A DNA stretch of 17,211 nucleotides from Candidatus Neomicrothrix sp. UBA2110 (GCA_002331465.1 DCYM01000241.1:4121-21331), one strand, 5' to 3'; numbered from the stretch's first letter, positions 6,573 to 14,535 are shown. A program made the numbers and translations. Notes: generated from the sequence alone by a model not told the origin.

Positions 6573-7361
6573 ATGAGCAGTTCAGTCATCGTCACCGAAG
6601 ACATCGGCCGGGTCAGGGTCATCACAATTAGCCGACCGCAAGCCCTCAACTCTATGAATAACGCCGTGTTCGGCGGAATCCGCGACGCGCTCGCTGAAGC
6701 CGAGACCGACAACGGAATTGCGGTTGCAATAATCACCGGAGAAGGTCGAGCATTTTCAGCGGGACAAGACCTTCAAGAAATGCAAGATGGCCTCTCAGGC
6801 GAAGCAGGCGGAGAGCATCTCTTCCCGTCCATGCTTAAACAACTCACGGAGTTCAAGAAACCACTGATCGCTGCAGTCAATGGGCTCGGCGTTGGAATAG
6901 GAATGACATTCCTCGCTCACTGCGATTTGGTGTTCATGTCAAATTCCGCTCGGCTCCGAACGCCCTTCCCTCAATTGGGGCTGGCCCCTGAGGCAGGAAG
7001 CAGTTACACCTTCGCAACGCGGATGGGTTGGCAAAATGCTGCCTATGTACTGATGTCTGGGCGCTGGTTCAGTGCAGAGGAATGCCTGCAGATGGGACTT
7101 GTTTGGAGAGTGACCACACCGGAGCAATTGATGTCAGAGACATTGCAAGTAGCTCAGGAACTGGCAGCGAACCCCATCCCCTCACTCGTGGCAACAAAGA
7201 AATTGCTGATGGGAGCAGGCCGACCTGAGAACGCATGGTCCGCGCACAAACGAGAAAACGGCGCTTACGCCGAACTGTTAGGCGCACCAGCAAACACCGA
7301 AGCAATAGCCGCATTCGTCGAGAAACGCGACCCCGACTTTTCGTCCATACCGGGAATCTAG
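6573..7361 (+). CDS. Enoyl-CoA hydratase/isomerase family protein (second crotonase), ECI2-like active site
   Basis: A 262-residue crotonase. Motifs are ISRPQALNSMN (19-29), ITGEGRAFSAGQDL (54-67), AVNGLGVGIGMTF (101-113), and LGLAPEAGSSYTFATRMG (135-152), close to the LGL-PE-SS pattern of peroxisomal delta3-delta2-enoyl-CoA isomerases. Relative to the conserved CD (117-118), the two hydratase glutamate positions are Thr112 and Phe132. Glu140 is the likely lone catalytic base. The same substitutions occur in the crotonase at 329, so the two are probably paralogues with related isomerase chemistry. Start: ATG at 6573 without a Shine-Dalgarno. CAAGAT 6 bases upstream is a weak -10-like box, so the start may be leaderless. 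It converges on the CaiB gene with only 4 bases between stops. Confidence 0.93.
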   Translation: MSSSVIVTEDIGRVRVITISRPQALNSMNNAVFGGIRDALAEAETDNGIAVAIITGEGRAFSAGQDLQEMQDGLSGEAGGEHLFPSMLKQLTEFKKPLIAAVNGLGVGIGMTFLAHCDLVFMSNSARLRTPFPQLGLAPEAGSSYTFATRMGWQNAAYVLMSGRWFSAEECLQMGLVWRVTTPEQLMSETLQVAQELAANPIPSLVATKKLLMGAGRPENAWSAHKRENGAYAELLGAPANTEAIAAFVEKRDPDFSSIPGI

Positions 7362-7365
7362 GCAG

Positions 7366-8589
7366 CTACTCGGACTCTCGAACCCACCTTGGGGGACGGC
7401 TACTGATGACCGATTCATTCTCAAGGACATCTAGTTCAGACGCGCTCAGCCCTAACAAGTCGGTGAGAACTTCTCTGTTGTGCTGACCGCGATACCCCAC
7501 GAAAGCCGCCACTCCTGCGTCGACGTTTTGAAATCGCCAGGGTGACTGAGGGATGGTGATCATTTCACCTCGGCCAGTGTCGATATCCACGAAGGCACCT
7601 CGTTCAGCGGCCCAATCGGTCGCCGCTAACTCGGGAACAGTTCGCATTTCGGCCGCAAGCACGCCTCGGGGACCAATAGCGGCCTCGACTGCTGCCGCGT
7701 CATCGAAGGTCGCTATGAACTCGGCAAGAATTTCTGTGAGCGCGTCACGATTCGCCACTCGATCCTCAATAATCGCGAACCGCGGATCTTCGGCTAGGTC
7801 AGGCCGTTCCATTGCTTCCACTATGTAGCGAAACCCGTCATTCGTCGTGATGTCGATCGTGATGCTGACGTAGCGGCCGTTGGCCATTCGAAGCACGGGA
7901 GACCAGTTTTGGCCCCCTTTAAAACCAGCAGACGGATCTTGCCCGGTCATCTCAATGGCAGCGAGATCGTTAACCATCAACGTGCTTTCCGCCATGGACA
8001 CCTCAACTTTTTGGCCCTGCCCCGTTCTGCTTCGTAAATGCAGCGCCGCCAAAACCGCTCCAAGAGCATGCAACCCGGTGTAGGTGTCAGCGTGCGACAT
8101 TGGGTCGTTCCGAGGCTCTTCTCCTCGTCGCCTAGCGACCATCTCAGTCACACCAGCTTCAGCATGAATAGCCGAAGCAAACGCTCCTTGATCTGAACGG
8201 GCATTGTCGTGACCCCATCCGCTCACTGATGCCAGGATGACCCCGGGATTTACCTCCGTCAGACGGTCGTAACCAATACCTAAGCGGTCCATTACCCCCG
8301 GTCGATAGTTCTCAAGCACGATGTCAGCATGGGGAACAAGTTGGAGAAACAACTCCCGCCCAGCCGAACCGTCGAGATCGATTGACACGCATTCTTTGCC
8401 TGCGTTGTATTGCACGTAGTAGGCGGATTGTCCATCTACTCGTGGAATCAGAAGCCGGGTTAAATCGCCATCGGGAGGCTCCACCTTGATAACTCGAGCT
8501 CCCAGATCGCTGAGAAGTCGACCACAAATTGGGCCTGCCAGAGCTCGAGTCAGATCAAGCACCGTCACATCGGAGAGCGGCTTTTCCAT
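7366..8589 (-). CDS. CaiB/BaiF family (class III) CoA-transferase
   Basis: A 407-residue protein of the formyl-CoA-transferase type, which moves CoA between two carboxylic acids in the cytosol. LDLTRALAGPICGRLLSDLGA (11-31) and VIKVEPPDGD (33-42) form the CoA-binding N-terminus. ENYRPGVMDRLGI (93-105) is the family fingerprint. HADTYTGLHALGAVLAAL (166-183) carries Asp168, aligned with catalytic Asp169 of formyl-CoA transferase. TGQGQKVEVSMAES follows. All key parts are present, so it should be active. It is the last gene of the operon MFS, amidohydrolase, unrecognised protein, CaiB, and lies 43 bases after the third. An AGGGGGT lies 15 bases before the ATG, rather far for a ribosome site. The partner acid is unknown; the MCT-like transporter in the operon suggests an imported carboxylate. 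Confidence 0.95.
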   Translation of the reverse strand: MEKPLSDVTVLDLTRALAGPICGRLLSDLGARVIKVEPPDGDLTRLLIPRVDGQSAYYVQYNAGKECVSIDLDGSAGRELFLQLVPHADIVLENYRPGVMDRLGIGYDRLTEVNPGVILASVSGWGHDNARSDQGAFASAIHAEAGVTEMVARRRGEEPRNDPMSHADTYTGLHALGAVLAALHLRSRTGQGQKVEVSMAESTLMVNDLAAIEMTGQDPSAGFKGGQNWSPVLRMANGRYVSITIDITTNDGFRYIVEAMERPDLAEDPRFAIIEDRVANRDALTEILAEFIATFDDAAAVEAAIGPRGVLAAEMRTVPELAATDWAAERGAFVDIDTGRGEMITIPQSPWRFQNVDAGVAAFVGYRGQHNREVLTDLLGLSASELDVLENESVISSRPPRWVRESE

Positions 8590-8632
8590 AGGAGCGAAAA
8601 ACTACCCCCTACAGCGGTCGGAGTGCAGGGCG

Positions 8633-9190
8633 TCAACCATGCACGAACCGATGACCTGTTCGATCAACCGGATCAGGAGCAAGGTCGAGAAATTTCGATC
8701 GCAAATGATCCCATAGCTCAAGCCGATCCCAGTTTGGTTCACATGGTCTGTCGTTTTCATCGAGGAAAGGATTGGGCAACAACACAGTCATCAGCTGTTC
8801 TTCCGCTCCATTAAATAGACGAAGACCCCAGGACACCGGCGCTCCGTCCGAAAGGAGTCGGTAAAGCTCGGCGCGCTGACATGGCCTGATCGCAGCGACA
8901 CTCGGCTCCGTCGGGTTGGAAGCATCACCCACTGTGGTGCCGATACAGACGTGCATATGCCAGTCACCAAAATCAAGCGTCGCGTAGCCATCTAGCGTGG
9001 TGATTCGTGGCGCGCGAGGGGCCTTTATTTCATACGCGGCCCCTTGAATAATCGGCCCGAATTGCACCACTTGCCAATGGGCAAACACTTCCTCTAGCAA
9101 GTGCAGCAATGTCGATTCGTCAGTGGGGAGACTAAAACTTTCCAGAAGCCCGTTACCAGGCTCGTCCTTCAACCGTCCCACCAAACTCAC
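8633..9190 (-). CDS. Unrecognised protein with DWHMHVCIG motif, 185 residues
   Basis: I do not recognise a named family. The frame is open further upstream (to 9340), but that part overlaps the amidohydrolase. I therefore place the start at GTG 9190, 7 bases after the amidohydrolase stop, with GAGGT inside that gene's end as a possible ribosome site. A second GTG at 9181 is also possible. Visible features are HLLEEVFAHWQVVQFGP (30-46), a strand-rich region with TLDGYATLDFGDWHMHVCIG (65-84), then PCQRAELYRLLSDGAPVSWGLRLFN (103-127), VLLPNPFL (136-143), and a C-terminal DPVDRTGHRF (173-182). His78, His80, Cys82, Cys104 and His180 could bind a metal. There is no signal peptide or membrane helix. 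It is locked between amidohydrolase and CaiB in a tight operon, so it probably acts on the same pathway. Confidence 0.8.
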   Translation of the reverse strand: MSLVGRLKDEPGNGLLESFSLPTDESTLLHLLEEVFAHWQVVQFGPIIQGAAYEIKAPRAPRITTLDGYATLDFGDWHMHVCIGTTVGDASNPTEPSVAAIRPCQRAELYRLLSDGAPVSWGLRLFNGAEEQLMTVLLPNPFLDENDRPCEPNWDRLELWDHLRSKFLDLAPDPVDRTGHRFVHG

Positions 9191-9197
9191 CGACGAA

Positions 9198-10379
9198 TTA
9201 CACCTCGATCTGGTATAACTCGGCTGCGTTGTCTTGGAGAATTTTTTTCTGAACCACCGGCGAAAGTTGCTCGATAGCGTCTCGTACCCTCTCAACGCTG
9301 TGGGGGTAGAGGCACGTGGGGTGCGGAATATCGGTTTCAAACATGATGCGATCAGGTCCCAAGTGTTCTATCGCCGGGCCTAGCGTTTTCGATTCAAACC
9401 AAAAGCAGCCATAGAACTGGCGCTTAAAATACTCAGATGGCTTCATCGAAAGATGCGCCAAATGCTCAGGGGCAGTCTCACCGCACTGGTAGTCCAACGC
9501 GTCGAGCAGAAATGGGATCCAACCCACTCCCGACTCGACAGAAACGAAGTTGAGGTTCGGGTAACGCTCAGGCACATCACTTACGAGCAAGTTGACCATC
9601 CATCGCAACTGCCCCAAGAAAATTGCCGCACCCCCAAGGCTGATTTTCACATCTCCAGACCACGTGTCATATGGAACCGTTCCCGACCAGTTGATATCTC
9701 CTTCTGAGGAGCCGATGTGGAAGTTGATTGGCATCTTCAGCGATTCGCATATCTCCCAGAACGGCCGCCATTCGGGCTGAGCAAAATTCGGCATGCCCGA
9801 GTCATGAGGGTTGGAGCACATGACGATGCCCTTCGCCCCATTGCGTTGCATGCGATCAACTTCCGCTATACAAGCATCGATATCCCACCAAGGAACCAAC
9901 GCCATCGGGAGGATCCGATCTCCTGAACGGGCCTGCAGGTCGCTCATCCAGTCGTTGTAGATCTCAACGCACGCGATGCGCAGCGCTTTGTCTTCAACAC
10001 GGAGGAAGTTTTGGTTCCCAAAACCACCCACGTTCGGGTACACAATGCCGTGGCTAATTCCCATCTGGTCCATCAGATCCAACCGGGCGTCGCAGTCATA
10101 ACTGGCTGCGTGAACCATCTCAATGTCGGCCTTCAAGAAACTAAGCCCGAGCATTTTTTCGCCGTCTGGCAAGATTGCACTCACCGCAGAGTCCCCAGCA
10201 ATCGGTATATCGCCATCAACGACCCACTTTCGTCGGCCATTGTGCTCTTTGATCTGAGGCACTAGGTCTTTGTATTTGGCCGGGGCCAAACTGGTCCAAA
10301 GATCAGGTGGTTCAGACCAATGGGTGTCAGAGTCAATAATGCTGATTCCTGGGAAGATCTCACTAACTGCCGACATCAC
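9198..10379 (-). CDS. Amidohydrolase-2 family metal-dependent hydrolase (TIM barrel)
   Basis: A 393-residue TIM-barrel hydrolase or decarboxylase of the family that includes ACMSD. IIDSDTHWSEPPDLW (14-28) is the first metal motif, in which the usual HxH is DxH (Asp18, His20). NFHIGSS (219-225) supplies His221. VESGVGWIPFLLDALD (281-296) is the conserved segment after strand 7, and MFETDIPHP (346-354) supplies the catalytic Asp350. Reactions in this family range from C-C or C-N hydrolysis to decarboxylation. Start: GTG at 10379 followed by ATG at 10376; AGGGGG 8-11 bases upstream serves either. It follows the MFS gene by 61 bases and precedes the unrecognised protein by 7, consistent with one operon. 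The substrate is unknown; ring-opened aromatic or steroid acids are a reasonable guess only. Confidence 0.93.
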   Translation of the reverse strand: MMSAVSEIFPGISIIDSDTHWSEPPDLWTSLAPAKYKDLVPQIKEHNGRRKWVVDGDIPIAGDSAVSAILPDGEKMLGLSFLKADIEMVHAASYDCDARLDLMDQMGISHGIVYPNVGGFGNQNFLRVEDKALRIACVEIYNDWMSDLQARSGDRILPMALVPWWDIDACIAEVDRMQRNGAKGIVMCSNPHDSGMPNFAQPEWRPFWEICESLKMPINFHIGSSEGDINWSGTVPYDTWSGDVKISLGGAAIFLGQLRWMVNLLVSDVPERYPNLNFVSVESGVGWIPFLLDALDYQCGETAPEHLAHLSMKPSEYFKRQFYGCFWFESKTLGPAIEHLGPDRIMFETDIPHPTCLYPHSVERVRDAIEQLSPVVQKKILQDNAAELYQIEV

Positions 10380-10440
10380 GTCGGACCCCCTTCACTGCGA
10401 ATCGCCGTCCGCTACGAGAACTCTAGTTCCAGCTTGCTGA

Positions 10441-11742
10441 TCAGACCGGTTCGAGGTCAAACACGCTCGGGCGAAGACCCGCATTTTCTTTCTTATTCGG
10501 TTCGTCAGATGGTTTCGGGGTAAGCCCGAGGTTTACCGATGCTGGTTGACGTATCCCAAAATCAACGGGTTTAGTTGGGATGGTAAAGAGGATGATGGCG
10601 CCAAGCAGCGCCATTATGAAGACCGAGCTGAGAGGAAGCAGTCGAATAGTTGACAGGTCGGCTAGGAACCCCACCATCGGTGGACCGAGCAAGCTCCCGA
10701 CACCGGAACACAAAAAGAGCATGCCTGTAACAGCACCAATTCCTGCCAGGCCGAAGTAGAAGGCGACAACGTCGCCTGCTAACGCGACGAAACCTCCGTA
10801 AGTAAGTCCAAGTAGCGCAGCGAAAATTGCTAACAGGTAGTAGCGGCCATTGGCGATCACCCAGAAGAAGTAGGCAATTGGCTGCGCTGCAAGTGCGATT
10901 TGCAGCAAACGAACCGATCCAAGTCTTCCAGCAATTGCTGTAAGTAGGAGACGGCCAAGAATGCTTGACGCTCCGACGATACTCATCAACAGCGCCGCTC
11001 GGGACGGGCTGACTCCGTCGTCTTCAGCAAATTTGATGACGAATGCAAACGCTCCAAGCAGCGCCATCGACATGAGAGCGAAAGCAACGGAGATAGTTTT
11101 GAACTCGCGGGTTCGCATCACTCGTCGAACGTGCCCCTCCGCTCCTCCTGGAGCCTGTGAGGGTGACCGACGCACCAGCATCAACCCAACGATGAACCCG
11201 ACTGCGGAGATGGCGGCGAGTATCCGGTAGCTATTGCGCCACCCCTCAGTTTCGATAATCGCCTTAGAAAACGGAACGAGGATGAGAGTTCCAATCCCTG
11301 ACCCGGTTGCCGCCACCCCTTGGGCCAAGGCCCTGAACTTGACAAAAAACGTGGCGACCGTTGAAAACAACGGAGAACAGAAAACTCCGCCACCGGCCCC
11401 ACAACCAAGTCCGTACACGATGTAGCCCTGCCAAATGGCGGTCACGAACGAGGTCGCGATCAGGCCGCCACAAAAAAGGGCTCCTCCCACGATCAGTAAT
11501 GGTCGAGGTCCATATAAATCAGCCCACCTACCCGAAATTGCTCCAGTCCCGAAAAAGAGAAACATCGACAGGCCAAAGACAATTGAGGTTGGCCCAAGGC
11601 TGGCGTTGAACTCTTCAGCCATTGGGATAACAAATGCGCCGAAGGTGTACAGGACACCGAACGCAACACCATTAGCGATGGAAGCACCGACGGCGACCGC
11701 CCAAGCTCGCGGTGTATCGAAGTGGTCGGTGGCTTCGCTCAT
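10441..11742 (-). CDS. MFS transporter, monocarboxylate/oxalate-formate (MCT/OFA)-like
   Basis: A 433-residue inner-membrane permease with about 12 hydrophobic helices. GVAFGVLYTFGAFVIPMAEEF (25-45) is typical of the MCT/OFA group, as is the loop 2-3 motif SGRWADLYGPRPLLIVGG (70-87). A cytoplasmic loop between the halves runs from about 191 to 215. After the last helix (about 373-389) a polar tail of some 40 residues ends in GLRPSVFDLEPV (422-433). The second MFS protein in the window (12529-13815), from a different subgroup, ends almost identically; this is discussed in the findings. It is first in the operon with amidohydrolase, the unrecognised protein and CaiB, so it probably imports a carboxylate used by them. 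The ATG at 11742 has only GAAG close by as a ribosome site. The 143-base spacer to the divergent esterase (11743-11885) must hold both promoters; I see no clear element there. Confidence 0.94.
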   Translation of the reverse strand: MSEATDHFDTPRAWAVAVGASIANGVAFGVLYTFGAFVIPMAEEFNASLGPTSIVFGLSMFLFFGTGAISGRWADLYGPRPLLIVGGALFCGGLIATSFVTAIWQGYIVYGLGCGAGGGVFCSPLFSTVATFFVKFRALAQGVAATGSGIGTLILVPFSKAIIETEGWRNSYRILAAISAVGFIVGLMLVRRSPSQAPGGAEGHVRRVMRTREFKTISVAFALMSMALLGAFAFVIKFAEDDGVSPSRAALLMSIVGASSILGRLLLTAIAGRLGSVRLLQIALAAQPIAYFFWVIANGRYYLLAIFAALLGLTYGGFVALAGDVVAFYFGLAGIGAVTGMLFLCSGVGSLLGPPMVGFLADLSTIRLLPLSSVFIMALLGAIILFTIPTKPVDFGIRQPASVNLGLTPKPSDEPNKKENAGLRPSVFDLEPV

Positions 11743-11885
11743 TCTTCAAGCCATCGTAAAGCTGTTACCTCTTTATTGCCCGCGCAAACCAAATGACCCC
11801 AGATCCTTTATCTCAGCGTTGTACCCGATCGGTCTGTGCCAAGCGATGAGTTCTGCCATGATGCTTTTCGGCGCTAGGAGATTTA

Positions 11886-12527
11886 GTGGATCAAGATTCG
11901 GGTTTGCTGCGGGTTAACCTCGTCGGGTCGCTAGGACCCGGTGATCGACTTTTGGTTCTCCTCCACGGTTTTGGCGCGGATGAAAACGACTTGGCTCCAG
12001 TCGTTCAACACATTGACCCTGACGGACGTTTCACCTCTGTTTGTTTCCGGGCTCCCATAGACCTCATGCCATTTGGAGCTGCTTGGTACGAGCGAAACAA
12101 CGAAGGAGTCGTCAACGCTCAAACGTTTAAGAGTTCAGCGATAGCGATTGACGCGACTATCGATGCCGTTTGCGCTACGGGAGGATTTGATCGGGCCGAA
12201 ATGGTTCTGCTTGGTTTTTCTCAAGGATGCGCAATGGCTCTTGCCGTAACGCTATGGAAGGAGACCTCAGTCCGTCCCGCCGCCCTCGCTTGTTTGTCTG
12301 GCATGCTGCAGGAAATACCGGATTTCGAGTATGACTTCACGACTCTCCCCGCGACCTTTATCCAGCACGGGGCTCAGGATCCGATGGTTGACGTAGAACG
12401 AGGACGTCATATTCGAGACGTTTTGGTTGCGGCTGGTCATCTACCTGATTTCTCAGAATACCCAATGGGTCATGAGATCTCTGCGGCGTCATTGTTTGAT
12501 TTGCGGGACTGGTTAGCGACTATATAA
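11886..12527 (+). CDS. Phospholipase/carboxylesterase family serine hydrolase
   Basis: A 213-residue alpha/beta hydrolase of the carboxylesterase/phospholipase (YpfH, acyl-protein-thioesterase-like) family, about the normal length. VLLHGFGADENDL (24-36) holds the oxyanion hole. GFSQG (110-114) is the nucleophile elbow with Ser112. HGAQDPMV (161-168) gives Asp165 and PMGHEIS (193-199) gives His196, so the triad is complete. SACxL-type leader or membrane segments are absent, so it is cytosolic and should cleave short-chain esters or thioesters. Start: GTG at 11886 with AGGAG at 11876-11880, 5 bases upstream. It diverges from the MCT-like transporter and converges on the second MFS gene with a 1-base gap between stops. 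Its link to the neighbouring pathway is inferred from position only. Confidence 0.94.
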   Translation: MDQDSGLLRVNLVGSLGPGDRLLVLLHGFGADENDLAPVVQHIDPDGRFTSVCFRAPIDLMPFGAAWYERNNEGVVNAQTFKSSAIAIDATIDAVCATGGFDRAEMVLLGFSQGCAMALAVTLWKETSVRPAALACLSGMLQEIPDFEYDFTTLPATFIQHGAQDPMVDVERGRHIRDVLVAAGHLPDFSEYPMGHEISAASLFDLRDWLATI

Positions 12528-12528
12528 A

Positions 12529-13815
12529 TCAAACTGGTTTCAGGTTGAATACGGTCGGCGGGAGACCCCTTGAACGCGGCGGATCCTCTGTTGTGGGCGC
12601 CTCCTCCTCGCCTGTGTTTTGGCGCAGGTACAGGGTTTCGGGGCGGATCCGCAGGAATATTGTCATGAGAACAGCGCCTGTGATCACCGAAATTGTTATC
12701 GCGAGCGACGTACCCACCAATTCCGCAATCTCACCTAATACGAGCATTCCTATTGGCAGGACGCCGATAGCGCTGCTCAACAGACCTAAGGCGCGACCGC
12801 GTCGTTCCTCGGAAACCGAATCCATTACCAACACAGCTTGGGTCGACGCGAACAGTCCCATACCGGATGCCGCGATAGCCAAGGACACCGCCGAGGCGAG
12901 GTACCACGGCGCTAGGGCAAATCCGATCATAAACATGAAGGCCAGGTATGAACCACACACATACATGAGTCCACGCCGTTGAGGTTGGTATCGGGCCATC
13001 GCTAACGACCCTCCGAACATGCCAATACCCAGCATCGCTGCCAGGAGTCCCAGTAAGGCAGGGCCAACGTCAAATTTGCCGCCGACGACCTGTAGAAGAG
13101 GGCTGGAGGAAAAGAAGAAGAAGTTCACAAAAGCCGTGACGCCGAGAATTGATACCAGACTCTTTTCGGTCCGGAGCATTCGCACTCCGTCAAGTAACGC
13201 AGAAACCCCCGCAGTGGCGACCTGCTCCATTCGCGCAATGACCGGTACCGCTACGAAAGTACTAAATGAAACGATTTGCAAGGCACCCATGACAATGAGT
13301 GCCCAACCAATACCGACAGTTTGAATAAGAGCACCGCCACCAAGGGCGCCTAACGCCAACGCGATTGCTCCGCCGCTCGCTTCTAGAGCCAAGGCATTGT
13401 CGATATTTGCTGACCCTACGAGGTCATAGACAATCACTCGACGGCCCACCATGTCGAAGACCCAGCCGATACCCGTTACGAAGAGCACCGGATAAACCAT
13501 CCAAAGCCGTAGTTCGCCAGCAAGTTCAATCCACCCAAGGAGCATGAGCCCTGGGATAGTGACAAAAAATTGACAAATCACTACGCGGCGTCGGTCAAAT
13601 CGATCTGCTATCCATCCCCCGATCACTCCCCCAAATAGCAATGGAGACCACAGAGCAACACCTGCTAGCTGGACCATTCGCGCTGATCCGGTGAGATCGT
13701 TCGCGATGAACGGACCTACGAACGAAACTCCCCAGCGAGAAAGATTCCACGTCCAACCCGAAACAAGGAGCAGCGGAAAATAACGAATTTTGAGCGCATC
13801 GAAGGTGGTAGTCAC
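12529..13815 (-). CDS. MFS transporter, MFS_3/EntS-like, with the shared C-terminal tail
   Basis: A 428-residue inner-membrane permease with about 12 helices. GGVIGGWIADRFDRRRVVI (62-80) is the loop 2-3 motif. DMVGRRVIVYDLV (121-133) with NALALEASGGA (140-150) is the region shared by EntS/MFS_3-type drug and siderophore exporters. SEERRGRALGL (335-345) is the repeated motif in the second half. After the last helix an acidic, proline-rich tail ends in GLPPTVFNLKPV (417-428), nearly the same as the tail of the otherwise dissimilar MFS at 10441-11742. Start: GTG at 13815, directly after the SDR stop codon with no base between, so translation is coupled. It may export a product made by the SDR pathway. 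Direction and substrate cannot be read from the sequence. Confidence 0.94.
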   Translation of the reverse strand: MTTTFDALKIRYFPLLLVSGWTWNLSRWGVSFVGPFIANDLTGSARMVQLAGVALWSPLLFGGVIGGWIADRFDRRRVVICQFFVTIPGLMLLGWIELAGELRLWMVYPVLFVTGIGWVFDMVGRRVIVYDLVGSANIDNALALEASGGAIALALGALGGGALIQTVGIGWALIVMGALQIVSFSTFVAVPVIARMEQVATAGVSALLDGVRMLRTEKSLVSILGVTAFVNFFFFSSSPLLQVVGGKFDVGPALLGLLAAMLGIGMFGGSLAMARYQPQRRGLMYVCGSYLAFMFMIGFALAPWYLASAVSLAIAASGMGLFASTQAVLVMDSVSEERRGRALGLLSSAIGVLPIGMLVLGEIAELVGTSLAITISVITGAVLMTIFLRIRPETLYLRQNTGEEEAPTTEDPPRSRGLPPTVFNLKPV

Positions 13816-14535
13816 CTAGCGGTGCATACCGCCATCGACCGTGAACTCTTGGCCAGAGCAATAACTGGCATCGTCAGAAATAAGAAACAGAGCGACTGCT
13901 GCCACTTCAGACGGTTCAGCCTCGCGGCCTAGGGGTATCGCACGCACCATTCGGTCTTTATCGAATTCCGAAGTCATATCGGTATTGATTAAACCAGGAT
14001 GAATAGAGTTCACGCGAATGTTGTGCCTTCCCAATTCGAGTGCAGCAATTTTGGTCATTCCGCGAACAGCCCATTTAGTCGCTCCATAGGCCATGGATGC
14101 GAACGTGGCCTCGAGTCCTGCCACTGAACTGATGTTGACGATCGATCCTGATCCTTGTTCGATCATTATTGGAGCAACGGCGCGCATTCCATAAAAAACA
14201 CCGGTCTGGTTTATAGCAACAGTTTGATCCCAAACGTCATCGCTGGTGTTGACAAGTCGAGCGCCTCGCAAGATTCCTGCGTTGTTAACTAGCGCGTCAA
14301 TCCGACCATGGTGGGACACTACGTCCGTAACTACAGCCTCCCAAGCTGATGCCGATGAGACATCGTGATGCAGAAATTCGATGCCGAGGGCAGCGGCAGT
14401 GCGGCCACCTTCGTCGTCGAGCACATCAGTGATAACCACTTCCGCGCCTTCATCGCGAAACATTTCTGCTTCGGCAGCACCCTGGCCCCGAGCGCCCCCC
14501 GTAATCACCGCTACTTTGCCCTCTAGCCGTCCCAT
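13816..14535 (-). CDS. Classical short-chain dehydrogenase/reductase (SDR), hydroxysteroid-dehydrogenase-like
   Basis: A 239-residue Rossmann-fold oxidoreductase. TGGARGQG (12-19) is the glycine-rich nucleotide motif in the form common in 3-alpha/20-beta-hydroxysteroid dehydrogenases. Asp37 at the end of the second strand (VVITDVLD) favours NAD over NADP. HHDVS (56-60) contacts adenine and LVNNAG (82-87) is the structural motif. Ser137 (NISSVAG), Tyr150 and Lys154 (AYGATK) form the catalytic set. NSIHPGLINTDM (176-187) and SGQEFTVDGG (227-236) complete the family. It would interconvert an alcohol and a ketone in the cytosol. The steroid resemblance is family-wide and does not prove the substrate. 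It is the first gene of a two-gene operon with the MFS transporter and diverges from the flavin monooxygenase. Confidence 0.96.
   Translation of the reverse strand: MGRLEGKVAVITGGARGQGAAEAEMFRDEGAEVVITDVLDDEGGRTAAALGIEFLHHDVSSASAWEAVVTDVVSHHGRIDALVNNAGILRGARLVNTSDDVWDQTVAINQTGVFYGMRAVAPIMIEQGSGSIVNISSVAGLEATFASMAYGATKWAVRGMTKIAALELGRHNIRVNSIHPGLINTDMTSEFDKDRMVRAIPLGREAEPSEVAAVALFLISDDASYCSGQEFTVDGGMHR

Noticed and set aside
8633..9340. A longer version of the unrecognised protein, starting at 9340
   Set aside because: The added 50 residues overlap the amidohydrolase coding region and are basic and patternless. A GTG start just after that gene's stop fits the operon.
10441..12567. The shared MFS tails as a recent duplication or gene conversion
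   Set aside because: Six of the eight identical residues use different codons and the flanking linkers do not align, so the likeness is at the peptide level.
12545..12982. A 145-residue plus-strand frame opposite the second MFS transporter
   Set aside because: It is the antisense of membrane-protein codons and has no recognisable motif or ribosome site.
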